This document shows, piece after piece, positions 53,626-63,668 of a DNA stretch of 64,000 nucleotides (positions within the stretch are counted from its first letter, which is position 1; every line of letters starts with the position of its first letter). The position numbers and the translations under genes were made by a program. The DNA is from an uncultured Flavobacteriaceae bacterium (GTDB taxonomy: Bacteria > Bacteroidota > Bacteroidia > Flavobacteriales > Flavobacteriaceae): assembly GCA_947494565.1 (NCBI GenBank), contig CANLVG010000015.1, forward strand, positions 1-64,000, read 5' to 3'. Under the pieces are notes generated by a model. The model made no database searches. It was given only the letters and a program-made list of their open reading frames with translations, and was not told where the DNA came from.

Positions 53626-54057
53626 ATGATGAATATATCAGCTCATATCAGTTATCGAGAGGCTACCCGAAGTGCTACTGCAAAACGTCATGGTATTCGA
53701 AATACTCCAAATCCGGCAGTAGTTGAGAATAGGACTATCGTGGCGAAACATGTTTTTGAACCTCTTCGCATCGCGAATAGAAATCGGCCTATTCGTGTCA
53801 ATTCATTTTTCAGAAGCCGGAAGCTCAAGGCAATTGTAAAGGGCAGCAAGAATTCGCAGCATATCTAAGGTCAAGCTATGGACCTAGACAATGCTTACGG
53901 AGGAATGATCAATGTCGAAATGTTCCGTTGGATTGTCGACCATACGGACTTTGACCAAATCATTTGGGAATACGGCACTACTAAAAACCCAGATTGGGTT
54001 CATGTGTCTTATGTGAGTGGAGAAGAAAATAAACGAACCCAATTACGGGCCAGATGA
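53626..54057 (+). pseudogene. M15 peptidase interrupted by one in-frame stop
   Basis: The frame reads HISYREATRSATAKRHGIRN and FEPLRIANRNRPIRVNSFFR, then SRKLKAIVKGSKNSQHI, a stop (TAA 53866-53868), and continues in the same frame as GQAMDLDNAYGG, FDQIIWEYG and DWVHVSYV to TGA 54055. This is a complete D-Ala-D-Ala carboxypeptidase-like M15 domain, with zinc ligands H (SQH), D (AMDLD) and H (WVHVSY). The stop replaces a residue that is usually Lys or similar, so a single AAA-to-TAA change would explain it. A peptidoglycan-cutting enzyme near an eCIS could aid particle release, but this copy is broken unless the stop is read through. Confidence 0.8.
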
Positions 54058-54139
54058 AAGAATGGAAAGACCGTATTTGAACTGATTTCTTAACTCGAAC
54101 TTTCTTGAGATAACCATCGGTGTGGCTCACCACCGGGCG

Positions 54140-54508
54140 TTACTTCTTTTCCGTTCTTTTTACTTCTTTTAAGGCATCTTTGGTCATGGGGTAGTCTAAC
54201 ATTGCCCTCATGAATTCATATGCAGGTTCTGCCATGACGAGGTTCATCGGAGGTTCGATTACCGGTTTTTTAAGCAAGTCGCACTTTTGTTTTACCAAGA
54301 TCTCAATTTCCGAGTTGTTCTTTTGTACGGTTTTATATAACTCTTTATGCGTTTCATTCAGATTTTTATTTTTGTTCAAATCAAGTTCTTCCTAATGCTT
54401 CCGTAGTGCTTCCCTTGCATATTTTTCGATCACCATAGTTTGAATTCTTAACGAATTAACACCATTAGCAGAATAGAAAAAGTCCCCATTTATCGGTATT
54501 TTTTTCAT
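54140..54508 (-). pseudogene. Hypothetical gene interrupted by one in-frame stop
   Basis: From ATG 54508 the frame reads MKKIPINGDFFYSANGVNSL through EKYAREALRKH, meets TAG at 54392-54394, and continues in frame as EELDLNKNKNLNETHKELYK to 54140. Both halves look like one helical protein of about 121 residues. No family is recognised. It lies next to the M15 gene, which has the same kind of lesion. Confidence 0.55.
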
Positions 54509-54722
54509 CGTAAAAAAATCAAAATCAGTTAAATAAGAATAAGGGAAAAGCAACAATTTAACAAAAAATATCCAGTGATTTTCCTTCCATGTCCCACGCA
54601 TTAATTGAATGTAAATTCACAGGTCATTGACGACACGTACCTGATTTTAAAAACTAGAAAAGTCACAAGCCAAGGATATTAAAATCAAGAACATACTTTG
54701 CGGTCAAATACCCTAAAAACAG

Positions 54723-54747
54723 TTTGTTTAAAACACCTTTAAACAAA
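54723..54747. repeat. Perfect hairpin, 10-bp arms
   Basis: TTTGTTTAAA-ACACC-TTTAAACAAA. It lies in the 475-bp gap before the Bor-like lipoprotein gene; it could be an operator, as no T tract follows. Confidence 0.7.
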
Positions 54748-54909
54748 GAACCTACTTTTGAATCAGCGGGTATTTAGTACCCCCTTTTGCCCATATATAC
54801 TATTTTTTCCACCATCCATACAATTTTTCCTACACTATGTTAAGATATTCAATACCTTAAGTTCAAGAAGGGTTCTTAGACCATCAAAGCGGCTAGGAAT
54901 CGATTTTAT

Positions 54910-54920
54910 CCCCCCCCCCC
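54910..54920. repeat. C11 homopolymer tract
   Basis: Eleven consecutive C in an otherwise A+T-rich gap, 63 bp upstream of ATG 54984. Tracts of this length are prone to slippage and, in a promoter or leader, can cause phase variation. Confidence 0.9.
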
Positions 54921-54983
54921 GCCACTCCCGGCTAATGAACATAAAACATCAAAACCAAGTTGGTTTCAACTAAATGCACTCCT

Positions 54984-55337
54984 ATGGAAACTCAAAAAAA
55001 ATGGATCGTATTCTTAGTATTGATCGTAACCTTTTCCACAACTTCCTGTGTAAGTACAAGAGTAGAGGCAAGCCCTTATCAAGACAGTGTCGAAAATTTG
55101 GAATGCCAAAAAGAATCAAGTTGGAGTTATTTATGGGGCCTTAATCAAAAGCGAATCGATGTCAACCCGGAAGTTGCCGGTAATGATTGCCCTTGTCACG
55201 AGGGGGCCATGAGTTGGGTAGTGGTAAAATCTTCATTTACCGATTCGCTGCTTGGTCTGATCACGCTTGGAATTGTAAACCACCGCACGGTCACCTACGG
55301 CTGTGCCCGCCCACAAGGTGGTGATGGATCTATGTAA
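54984..55337 (+). CDS. Bor-like small lipoprotein
   Basis: A 117-residue lipoprotein from ATG 54984 (METQKKWIVFLVLIVTFSTT then SC, the lipobox); an upstream TTG start is less likely. The mature part has SWSYLWGLNQKRIDVNPEVA, SFTDSLLGLITLGIVNHRTV and a late YGCARP, the pattern of Bor/Iss-like surface lipoproteins. In E. coli Bor is linked to serum resistance; the role here is unknown. It is followed 18 bp later by the FAD oxidase gene. The C11 tract upstream may tune expression. Confidence 0.7.
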   Translation: METQKKWIVFLVLIVTFSTTSCVSTRVEASPYQDSVENLECQKESSWSYLWGLNQKRIDVNPEVAGNDCPCHEGAMSWVVVKSSFTDSLLGLITLGIVNHRTVTYGCARPQGGDGSM

Positions 55338-55355
55338 AACTAAAACCTAAAAATT

Positions 55356-56930
55356 ATGCTTCCAAAAGGCATCACTAAGCTTCCTATTCAACAATGGAGC
55401 AATAAACACGAGAATTTCACACATCAGCTAGTACCTGATACTTCCTTTAAAGTACGAAATCCGAAAATGGGTTCGCGAAGGGAGCGGTATTTGGCGACCA
55501 CCAAAAACTTTCAGTGGCTGATCAAGGAAGCTACAACCAAAAATTTTAAACTCAGGGCCATCGGCAGTGGCTGGTCGTTCACCAAAGTAGGAGTTACCGA
55601 AGGTGGATTGGTCGATACGGCTTCGCTTAATTTTTCCTTTCCGATCATTCAGAAATATGTAAGTTCGAACTATGCCAAAAATCCTGAGGATTTATATTTT
55701 TTACAATGTGGTACTATTATTCATGAAATAAATACGCGCCTCGCATCCAAGAACCCGCCCCGTTCTATTAAAGCATCTGGTGCTAGCAACGGACAAACAA
55801 TCGCAGGTGCCTTGTCAACAGGAACCCATGGTGCGGCTTTTAAAGTAGGTGCCATACCCGAGTTTGTTGTGGGGCTACACCTGATTACCGGGGCCGACAC
55901 CCATATTTGGCTTGAACGGGCCTCTTATCCTATAGCATCTCAAGAGTTGGTCGATTGGCTTGATGCGGATTTGATTCAAGACGATGCCCTTTTTAATGCA
56001 GCACTGGTAAGCTTTGGTAGTTTTGGCTTTATACATGGGGTCATGATCGAGACCGAACCTCAGTTTTTATTGACCGAACATCGCCTGGGGAATGTACCTT
56101 ATGCCGACCCTTTAAAAAAAGCGATGCAAACCTTGGATTTTTCCGATCTGAGTTTACCCGGTACTACTGGAAATTCGGATATGTATCATTTTGAGGTACT
56201 TTTTAATATGCATGACTTTGAACCCAACAATCCTTCAAAAGGAGGTTTTTTAAAATATATGTTCAAAAAACCCTTTACGCCCTCACATACCCCATTACAA
56301 CGTACCAACGACTTCACCTATGGAGATGATCTTTTAGGAATCATCTCAACGGTATTGGATAAACTACCGGGCTCCGGAAAAATTATTCCGCAAATGGTCA
56401 ATCTCATGTTCGGACTAGCTTTTAAGCCTGAACCACCGAGAACCGGTACGGTACGTGAAATGTTCAACTATACTAAATTTAGGGGCAAAGTCGCCAGTGC
56501 GGCTATTGCCATTGATATCAAAGATTCTCCCAAGGCCGTAGCACTGGCCATTGAGGTAAACGAACATACTCCCTTTCCTGGCGGACTATCATTGCGCTAT
56601 GTAAAGGGTACGCAGGCCACGTTGGGCTTTACAAAATTTCCCAACACCTGTGTGCTTGAAATGGATGGGGCAGATGGCCAGGTGGCCCGAGACTACTATG
56701 AAGCGGTCTGGAAACGGTTGGAACAGGAGAACATTCCCTATGCACTACATTGGGGTAAAATCAACTTTAACCTCAATAAAACCCGAATCAAACAAATGTA
56801 TGGATCGGCCTCCGTGCAATCATGGATCGATGCACGAAATCAATTATTGAGCAGGCCGGCACTTTCAGTATTTAGTAATAAGTTTATCGAAAAATGCGGA
56901 TTAGATACCATCCATGCGGCAATTGTGTAA
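55356..56930 (+). CDS. FAD-linked oxidase (gulonolactone/arabinonolactone oxidase-like)
   Basis: A 524-residue flavoprotein of the vanillyl-alcohol oxidase superfamily. The FAD-binding (PCMH) domain shows LRAIGSGWSFTKVGVTEGGL, IKASGASNGQTIAGALSTGT and HGAAF; the GTHG stretch is typical. The C-terminal substrate domain ends YALHWGKINFNLNKTRIKQM, as in D-arabinono-1,4-lactone or L-gulono-lactone oxidases. The substrate is not readable; a sugar lactone, sterol or other alcohol is possible. There is no signal peptide. It likely shares a transcript with the lipoprotein. Confidence 0.8.
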   Translation: MLPKGITKLPIQQWSNKHENFTHQLVPDTSFKVRNPKMGSRRERYLATTKNFQWLIKEATTKNFKLRAIGSGWSFTKVGVTEGGLVDTASLNFSFPIIQKYVSSNYAKNPEDLYFLQCGTIIHEINTRLASKNPPRSIKASGASNGQTIAGALSTGTHGAAFKVGAIPEFVVGLHLITGADTHIWLERASYPIASQELVDWLDADLIQDDALFNAALVSFGSFGFIHGVMIETEPQFLLTEHRLGNVPYADPLKKAMQTLDFSDLSLPGTTGNSDMYHFEVLFNMHDFEPNNPSKGGFLKYMFKKPFTPSHTPLQRTNDFTYGDDLLGIISTVLDKLPGSGKIIPQMVNLMFGLAFKPEPPRTGTVREMFNYTKFRGKVASAAIAIDIKDSPKAVALAIEVNEHTPFPGGLSLRYVKGTQATLGFTKFPNTCVLEMDGADGQVARDYYEAVWKRLEQENIPYALHWGKINFNLNKTRIKQMYGSASVQSWIDARNQLLSRPALSVFSNKFIEKCGLDTIHAAIV

Positions 56931-57276
56931 TCATCCTACCAAGTGTTATAGTTCTTGTTACCAAAATGAAAACGTATCGGTAAAAACTTAAGCCAAGTTT
57001 ACTTAGAATTTTCACCATGCCTCTATGCACACTTAATTCAACTTCTTTCCCTATACAAAAAAGACTGTAGTCCATTGAAAATAAGGCAACTGCCGGGCAG
57101 AAATAACAAGACTTTCCGATGTTCCGTATTCTGGAAATGGGTGATTTGTATTCCCTTATTCATCAACAGCCAATGAACACCTCTTGGGTATCCCCTTTAC
57201 CCTTCAAATAACTCAAATTGAGAATGCTGCACATATCCGCACTAAGCCAAGGGTTTTGGTAATTTAGAAAAGAGCA
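56931..57276. other. Convergent intergenic region
   Basis: About 345 bp between convergent transcription units. I see only a weak six-base-pair hairpin (56984-57000) without a T tract, and no gene. Confidence 0.5.
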
Positions 57277-60200
57277 TTATTGACCTTGTACCATCTCCTT
57301 TAAAGCCTCTTTTATATCTTGAAGACTGTTTTTCTGATCTTTGTTCAAATCTATATGCAATAGAAAATCGATTTGATGAATTTCCATCAACAAATACTTA
57401 GGGCTGTAGAACATGCGATGCATAGTTTTGAAACGCCCGATAATGCTTTTCTTTAATTTATCAAAATCGGTAGTGGTCAGCAACAATAGGCAGATATCTA
57501 CTTCCGCCATGCCCTTTAATACCGAAATATCTTGATCGCTTTCATCAAAATCCTCAAGTTCTTTACAGCGTGCCTTTAAATATGCCTCTACATCCTCAAT
57601 GGCCTCTATGTCCGGCATTTTTTGCAAACGCTCCAATAGGGTTCCCGAATGTAGCTTTTCGAGTAAATAGCCTATGAGTACACAATTTGAAAAGGCATCG
57701 AGAAAATCTCCACAGTGACGATCCGCACATCCGGTTAAAGCGTCTAAATAAAACCCCCATGCTTTTTCCAGGTACGCTATCCTTTCCGTTGTAGCTTTAT
57801 ATCGGGAGGCCAATTTGAATACATTGCCCACGATATTGGACCGACTCGGATTTTTTCCTATGAGTATCAGGTTATATACCTTATTCACATCTGCATCCAA
57901 ATTGTTTTCTTCAAGATGATGACTCTTTATAATGCAGAAACGTTCCAATGCTTTAATGGAAAAATCGCCATCGGACGAGCTGAACAATTCTTCGAACTTG
58001 TAAAGGGCAATATCGAACATGCCCAATTCATCGTAAATCAGGGCTTCACTTTCCAATATATTGGCATCCAGTAATTTCGCTTGCTCTGCCCTATCGATAA
58101 TATTGTTCAGTTTCTTTAAAATCCGTTCTTTCGTCCTTCTTTTGTATTGCATGGATACGAGAAGATTGTCAAGATCTGTATAGACCTGCGATGCCACCAC
58201 GTACTCGTGATTTTTTTGCTTCATTTGGCTGTTCTCCTTAAACTGATAAAACTGGCTGCCATAACATTGGTAAGCTCCCCAAGTATTGGTATTTCTGTAT
58301 TTTTGAAAACAGGCCATTCTAGCCAATTGTACCGCACGGCCAAATCTATAGCCTTCCAACATTTTGTCATAAAAGATATCGGAGAAGGTCTTGGCGGCCG
58401 CATCATCCACGGCCCAGCCCGAAATTACAATGGCCTTTACTCCCATCTCGATTAGCTGCGTCCCGACATTTGCAGCCAAACGATAACGTTCTCTCGAATA
58501 GATATCGTCATCGCGATTGATAACACCTGAGAAGCAGCAATTGATAAAAACAAATTCGGGAACATACCCCAACTGCTTGATCTTTGCCGCATCGATACAA
58601 ATACCATTGCCAATGGCAATTCCCGCCTTCCCCTCCTCTGGGGAATAGATGCCATGGCCGGCAAAATGCAATATTTTATACTTGCTCGTAAAGAGTTCCT
58701 GCATAATCGCCGCAGTGTTACCTTTAATCAAGGCATCGACGGCGTAGCCGTTTACACTTAATTTATTCGATAAACGTATACCTTCCTCTTCCGCCGCAGG
58801 CAGTTGGGGCAAGTTATCGTTTTCATATAGTGGATCCCCTATGACCAAGGCGTTATAGTTGCTAGTAGCCGTTTTTGTAAGGTTATCGTTGCTATCGGTC
58901 ATCAATTGGCGTACAAAGCCCGAGTTCACCGAAACCGGAGTCTCATCGGAAATGTAGTCATAGAACATTTCCCAAGGAATCTGGGCCGCTTGCTTATCAA
59001 GTTTGATAAGTACATTGTTCTGGTTTCTAAGGATATCCTTGAATTCATTGGGAATCATTAACTCGAATAAGGCCTTTGAAAGGCGCTTGTCCCATTTTGA
59101 ATTGGCCGCCATTTGTTCCAACAAGATATTGATATCGTCCATTGCGATAAAAACCTCTTCTCGTTGAACACTAGCATAACCTCCTGACGAATTATATGCA
59201 AAACCTATGGTTTTGGGACGATAATTGACGTTTTCGTCATCATAAGGTTCTTTGATAGCACTGATGTTGAGCTCATGCCACCAATTTTCTTGACTATCCT
59301 TTAAAAGCTGTTTCTTTTTAGCTCCCTGTTTCTTGGCCACACCAGATTGAAGCTCAATGGACAGGCGGTCATCAAGATTTACCATCTTACTCAAACTCCA
59401 ATAGGCCATACTAGCAATGGATTCATAATAATTGACGAATTCTATCTCTTTAATGGGATGAAGGCCTTCTCCGGTACTTTTAATATAGGTATTCGCGTTG
59501 GTAACTCCCATTAATATACCTCTTAACGAGGCTTCCACCGATAGTTTCCCATAACCGATGCCGATTAAAATAAACGAGATTCCCCTGGCAAATCTTTTGG
59601 CTTTTGGCAGCGTATAATTATCACGCATGAACATGGCATACTTAAGGGTCGCCATTTCCACGGTCTTTGATAAAAGATAAGGTGTCAGGGTATTGGTACT
59701 TCCGAGGCCACAAACAATTGCTCCATTGGGGTGTGTATTCAGATTGAAAAAAACTTCGCTTTCGCCTATTTTACCGGGATAGTATCCGATATCAAGTCTT
59801 TGTGAAAGTCGTTTGGCCAAATAATTGTCCAGGGCCTTCTCGGCACTGAAAATCATATCTCTATGGAAATGGCCGACCATTACCGGATAACTGGAAATTT
59901 TCAGATCTCCATTCACCACGGCAACCTTGACCTTGTCCGGAATCGGAGCCGAAGATTTTTCATTTCCGAACAATGCATTGATGACCCGGTTGACATCTGT
60001 TGCGGGTTCGGCAAATTCATGTACCAAGCTTATAACCTCACCACCCCTATGCACCGGAGGGTTCATACTGAACTTAGCCGTTTTCCCATATTTGAGAATA
60101 TCTTCCACCCCTTCGAAAATATAGAGCTCATTGGCCAAATCACCATGTGTGGTATTACAATAGAAAACACTGGTCGGTTCCAAGGCCCCAGGGATACCGG

Positions 60201-62589
60201 ATTGCCAAGTGACACTACCATCACCATGTGATGTGGCCAGGTACTCCAACTTTTTTCGCCTTGAAAAAAATCGGTCCTTCAATCGATAATTGAAGACGGT
60301 CCGATCTGCCTTTCCACAGACGTAGTACACATTTTTAAGATCGTCCTTTGCTAGTGTATTCAAAAAACCGTTTACCTGCTGCCTATAGGTATGAAATGCC
60401 TGTAGTTGTTCTTTATTCGTTTTTGGCTGTGGCATAGGGCCAATGTCCGCCTCTTTTTTCAGGTCTTCCCAGAACTTGATTTTCGAGAAATCAAGGCTTT
60501 CATCAATAGGCAAAAGTTCCAGCACACCCGGGTACTTCCAAAAAACATTCAGCAGGTCTTCTTTATCGTTCTTAAAGTCGATCATGGCCAATTGTTTCAC
60601 CCTCCTACTATGGCCGGTAAGTACTTCCATAATCAAATAGGAACCCATCCAGGGCGTTCCCAACATCACGAACTTATTTTGCGTATTTGATTTAAACGTA
60701 TTCCACGTATTCGGATGGTCCATCATTAACTGACGTGTGACTAGACCGCCCATTGAGTGGCCTACAATATGAACGGATCTTCCGGGAAATTTAAAGGTGG
60801 TTTCCAGCACCTTTTTAAACTTCGTCGCAGCGTCTTTCAAGGGCTTCCTCCAGTCGTAGGGAAAGGTTATAACATCATAGTTTTTTGACAAGTGCTTTGC
60901 GAAATCGTCATAGTACTTTTTAATTACGCCGTCCGCGACAACCTTTGTCGACTTTATTCCGAGGTTTTTTGACAACCCCCCTTTATTTATCTCCCGCATA
61001 TCCACCCATTGCTTATCACTGTTTTTACTAAGGGTAGAGCCCATGATTCCCGGAATTACGACAACAATATCACGAATTCCCGAAAGGTGTTCTTCACTGT
61101 AGTGTACCCCGTCTAATGACATTAGATCTAACAAAACACCTCTTTGCCCCTCTTCTTTCAAAACCCTTTCGTAGCTCGGTGCAAGGGATGCTTCCGTAGC
61201 TTTCAATGCTTCCAATACGGCTCGACTGGTATTACTATTTCCAAAATAGTTAAAGTGATTTGTTTGCCCATCCCGCGATATAAAATCATATACCCCGCCC
61301 AGGCGTGGTGTTCCATGAATCATTCTATCGGTATCGACCACTAGGTCGTTGGCAGTCCTATAAAAGAGGTTCGATAATAGTACTTTTAGCGAATCGAGGT
61401 TAAACCCTTCGGCCTCTGCATCACCTGAAATGGTATAAAGATCACTGACCACGGCAGTTCCTGGATTGTTCAACGCCTTTTGAAAATAGGAATCGGGCAC
61501 CATACTGTTCAATCCGGGCATTACCTCGGGATCGGCTTTTAATTTTATAAGTTCGAGAAGAAATGATTTGGCCAATGTATAAAGAGGAGTTGCCGCTCCT
61601 AGGGCAAGTCCTACGGCATTGAGCATCAAATTGAAAAAGTGATCCACTCTTCTAGACAAAATAGTGGTTCCGCTTGAAGGAGCGGCCACTCGTACAACCT
61701 TGCGAACGACAATGCGCCTTTGGTGGGCCAATTTATTGATTTCCAACATAAGCTCATACGACACGGTATCCTTTTCCTTAACAATTCCCAATTGGACATC
61801 ATCAAAACCAATAACCGAATTTCTATGATCACACTTTGCCAAGATATCGGCCACCAAACCGCCTCTAGAGTGACTGACAATATCGATATGAATGCCGTTA
61901 GTGCAATGCTCCAGAAAATCAATGGCGTTCTGTATAGGGCTTACCGAAAGTGTTTGGTGTTCCAATGCCAAAATCTGACCGCCGTAAGTATCGGACAGTT
62001 CTCCCCAAATGGCAGTACCCCCTTTTTGTAATTGACCGAAGGCCTCCTTTGTGGTTGACAAGGTTCCGTGAATAAGCACCAAATGAGGCTCTAAGGTCTC
62101 TAAATTCTCAGGGGCTCGCTTAAGTTCAAAGTTGGCATCTACCTTAAAAAGGCCTGGTCTAGGTTGTACTTTTGTATCGTAGCCCTCGGCCAATTGGCGT
62201 CCGGTGACCTTTGAAACATCCTGAATCGATTTAAGGCCAAAAATGCCGATGGTCTTTATCAATATACGTTTGATGACTCCTCGAGAGGTATCGGTACTGC
62301 CGACATTTGCATCAAATACGAACGATTCTTCACCAGTAGAACGCAAGTTGTTGAGATCCCCATAGATTTCGGTCACATCCTCAGGATGCCCAATCCACTC
62401 CGACCCATCTTGAAAGGTTAACAAAACCACTGAATCATCATTGACGGCAAAGGTCTTTTTTATGCTTTTAGATCTCGTAGTCGAAAGCTCGACAGTGGCC
62501 AAATTTTCGAATTTGGTATAAATGCCGTCCGGAAGTATATTTTCCGAACCATCTTTTTTTTCCACTCCATATACCTGTAACTCTTTCAT
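57277..62589 (-). CDS. Giant protein: two alpha/beta hydrolases, macro-like segment, CHAT protease
   Basis: A 1770-residue soluble protein. A beta-rich N-terminus (1-150) precedes hydrolase 1 (about 165-400; LVLIHGTLSTTKEAFG, nucleophile elbow SHSRGG with Ser241) and LCAT-like hydrolase 2 (about 515-850; VVVIPGIMGSTLSKN, ITFPYDWRKPLKD, GHSMGG with Ser612). Residues ~900-1040 include LIGIGYGKLSVEAS, resembling the upstream neighbour. A CHAT caspase-like domain (about 1240-1470) has His1312 in HFAGHG and Cys1352 in NCCFSG, so the dyad is intact. The C-terminal 300 residues are TPR-like. CHAT proteases work in bacterial cell-death pathways; lipases can destroy membranes. A protease-triggered lipase effector is inferred. 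Confidence 0.85.
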   Translation of the reverse strand: MKELQVYGVEKKDGSENILPDGIYTKFENLATVELSTTRSKSIKKTFAVNDDSVVLLTFQDGSEWIGHPEDVTEIYGDLNNLRSTGEESFVFDANVGSTDTSRGVIKRILIKTIGIFGLKSIQDVSKVTGRQLAEGYDTKVQPRPGLFKVDANFELKRAPENLETLEPHLVLIHGTLSTTKEAFGQLQKGGTAIWGELSDTYGGQILALEHQTLSVSPIQNAIDFLEHCTNGIHIDIVSHSRGGLVADILAKCDHRNSVIGFDDVQLGIVKEKDTVSYELMLEINKLAHQRRIVVRKVVRVAAPSSGTTILSRRVDHFFNLMLNAVGLALGAATPLYTLAKSFLLELIKLKADPEVMPGLNSMVPDSYFQKALNNPGTAVVSDLYTISGDAEAEGFNLDSLKVLLSNLFYRTANDLVVDTDRMIHGTPRLGGVYDFISRDGQTNHFNYFGNSNTSRAVLEALKATEASLAPSYERVLKEEGQRGVLLDLMSLDGVHYSEEHLSGIRDIVVVIPGIMGSTLSKNSDKQWVDMREINKGGLSKNLGIKSTKVVADGVIKKYYDDFAKHLSKNYDVITFPYDWRKPLKDAATKFKKVLETTFKFPGRSVHIVGHSMGGLVTRQLMMDHPNTWNTFKSNTQNKFVMLGTPWMGSYLIMEVLTGHSRRVKQLAMIDFKNDKEDLLNVFWKYPGVLELLPIDESLDFSKIKFWEDLKKEADIGPMPQPKTNKEQLQAFHTYRQQVNGFLNTLAKDDLKNVYYVCGKADRTVFNYRLKDRFFSRRKKLEYLATSHGDGSVTWQSGIPGALEPTSVFYCNTTHGDLANELYIFEGVEDILKYGKTAKFSMNPPVHRGGEVISLVHEFAEPATDVNRVINALFGNEKSSAPIPDKVKVAVVNGDLKISSYPVMVGHFHRDMIFSAEKALDNYLAKRLSQRLDIGYYPGKIGESEVFFNLNTHPNGAIVCGLGSTNTLTPYLLSKTVEMATLKYAMFMRDNYTLPKAKRFARGISFILIGIGYGKLSVEASLRGILMGVTNANTYIKSTGEGLHPIKEIEFVNYYESIASMAYWSLSKMVNLDDRLSIELQSGVAKKQGAKKKQLLKDSQENWWHELNISAIKEPYDDENVNYRPKTIGFAYNSSGGYASVQREEVFIAMDDINILLEQMAANSKWDKRLSKALFELMIPNEFKDILRNQNNVLIKLDKQAAQIPWEMFYDYISDETPVSVNSGFVRQLMTDSNDNLTKTATSNYNALVIGDPLYENDNLPQLPAAEEEGIRLSNKLSVNGYAVDALIKGNTAAIMQELFTSKYKILHFAGHGIYSPEEGKAGIAIGNGICIDAAKIKQLGYVPEFVFINCCFSGVINRDDDIYSRERYRLAANVGTQLIEMGVKAIVISGWAVDDAAAKTFSDIFYDKMLEGYRFGRAVQLARMACFQKYRNTNTWGAYQCYGSQFYQFKENSQMKQKNHEYVVASQVYTDLDNLLVSMQYKRRTKERILKKLNNIIDRAEQAKLLDANILESEALIYDELGMFDIALYKFEELFSSSDGDFSIKALERFCIIKSHHLEENNLDADVNKVYNLILIGKNPSRSNIVGNVFKLASRYKATTERIAYLEKAWGFYLDALTGCADRHCGDFLDAFSNCVLIGYLLEKLHSGTLLERLQKMPDIEAIEDVEAYLKARCKELEDFDESDQDISVLKGMAEVDICLLLLTTTDFDKLKKSIIGRFKTMHRMFYSPKYLLMEIHQIDFLLHIDLNKDQKNSLQDIKEALKEMVQGQ

Positions 62590-62635
62590 ATGATTACCGT
62601 TTTTTTATACCTTAAGTACTACTGCCCCAAATATT

Positions 62636-63298
62636 TCAGCGCCCCATTCCAAACTTTGGATATGAGCTTGTGCTATCATTAAAATCCACAATATCATTGA
62701 ATTCTTCTTTTTTTAGTGAACCTCCATAGTTGTTCTCTAGGCTTTCAAAATTTGAAGAAACATCTATAGGGTTGCTTGAACCTTGACCGATCTTAGATTG
62801 TAACGACCCGTTATTTCTGTCGAACGGCAGTTTGCCATGTTCCTCGTAAGGAATTGAAATGTTAAAAAAAATCCCATTGGTTACAATCATGCCTCTTAAG
62901 TTTTCAAGTACCCCGGTGGTAATATTATAGCTTTCTTGAAGAGACAACCTACCAGATCCAGTGCCCATTAAAGGAAGCCAAACACTATGACCTGCCAACA
63001 GCCTTAAATTATCCTTAATCGCCCGAAAAAGATTGGTCCGTACGTTCTTAGCCGTTTTTTCCTTACCTACCGTAACCACTAAAATGATGGGTTTTTTACC
63101 TTTTATTAGTGCATGGCCCAGCTCAAGGTTTATCTTTTTTAGAATACCGGTACTATGGCCATACCGCTCCAAGACCAATTTGTTAAGATCAACTTCGTTT
63201 CCATATTGGTCTATCGAAGCAAATGCTATATCGGCGTCCTTGGGGTCTATCTTAGACCGTTCCTCATATATAGGTCCCAAAGCTTCTTTCTCTGACAT
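62636..63298 (-). CDS. Macro-domain-like protein next to the CHAT protein
   Basis: A 220-residue soluble protein: DIAFASIDQYGNEVDLNKLV, KPIILVVTVGKEKTAKNVRT, and VWLPLMGTGSGRLSLQES near residues 106-122, which looks like a phosphate-binding loop of the macro/leucine-aminopeptidase-N type. The segment also matches a motif inside the CHAT protein (near 1008-1022). The last 60 residues are low-complexity and probably disordered. It starts the pair 46 bp upstream of the CHAT gene. A nucleotide-sensing partner, for example of ADP-ribose, is an attractive guess but not shown. Confidence 0.6.
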   Translation of the reverse strand: MSEKEALGPIYEERSKIDPKDADIAFASIDQYGNEVDLNKLVLERYGHSTGILKKINLELGHALIKGKKPIILVVTVGKEKTAKNVRTNLFRAIKDNLRLLAGHSVWLPLMGTGSGRLSLQESYNITTGVLENLRGMIVTNGIFFNISIPYEEHGKLPFDRNNGSLQSKIGQGSSNPIDVSSNFESLENNYGGSLKKEEFNDIVDFNDSTSSYPKFGMGR

Positions 63299-63328
63299 TG
63301 CCGCTTAATTTTTTGATTTTACGTGAGA

Positions 63329-63658
63329 CTAAAGTGGTGTTACTGCCCCGACCAGCTTAGCAAACACAATACCTATAATCTTGCTTTTGAAATGCCCCGC
63401 TTTTATTTTGTTGACACCAATCTTTACAAGACCTTTCATCGTCAATAGGTCCTTTTGACTTTTAAGCAACCACTCCAACTCCTCCTTATCAATGTCACCC
63501 TGGGCAAAGAGAAGACTCCACTTTTTTAATTTTGCCTTTGAGCTTTCCAAATATGATTTCAGGTCAGAGACTATGACCTTGCCCTCACTACCAAATTTTT
63601 CCTTGGCTTCAGAAACAATTTCCTTTTTTAATTCCGTCAACAGTTTTTCGAAATCCAT
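63329..63658 (-). CDS. Small helical protein of the CHAT operon
   Basis: A 109-residue helical protein: MDFEKLLTELKKEIVSEAKE at the start, a charged middle and a hydrophobic C-terminal helix (FKSKIIGIVFAKLVGAVTPL) that may touch membrane. No family is recognised. It lies 30 bp before the macro-like gene and 10 bp after the 106-residue gene, so the four genes look like one operon. Confidence 0.65.
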   Translation of the reverse strand: MDFEKLLTELKKEIVSEAKEKFGSEGKVIVSDLKSYLESSKAKLKKWSLLFAQGDIDKEELEWLLKSQKDLLTMKGLVKIGVNKIKAGHFKSKIIGIVFAKLVGAVTPL

Positions 63659-63668
63659 TTTTTATTTT

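Noticed and set aside
54758-54973. 71-residue frame crossing the C11 tract
   Set aside because: Composition is not protein-like and it overlaps the lipoprotein leader; the tract more likely acts in a promoter or leader.
56984-57000. Terminator between the convergent oxidase and CHAT genes
   Set aside because: Only a six-pair stem without a T tract on either strand.
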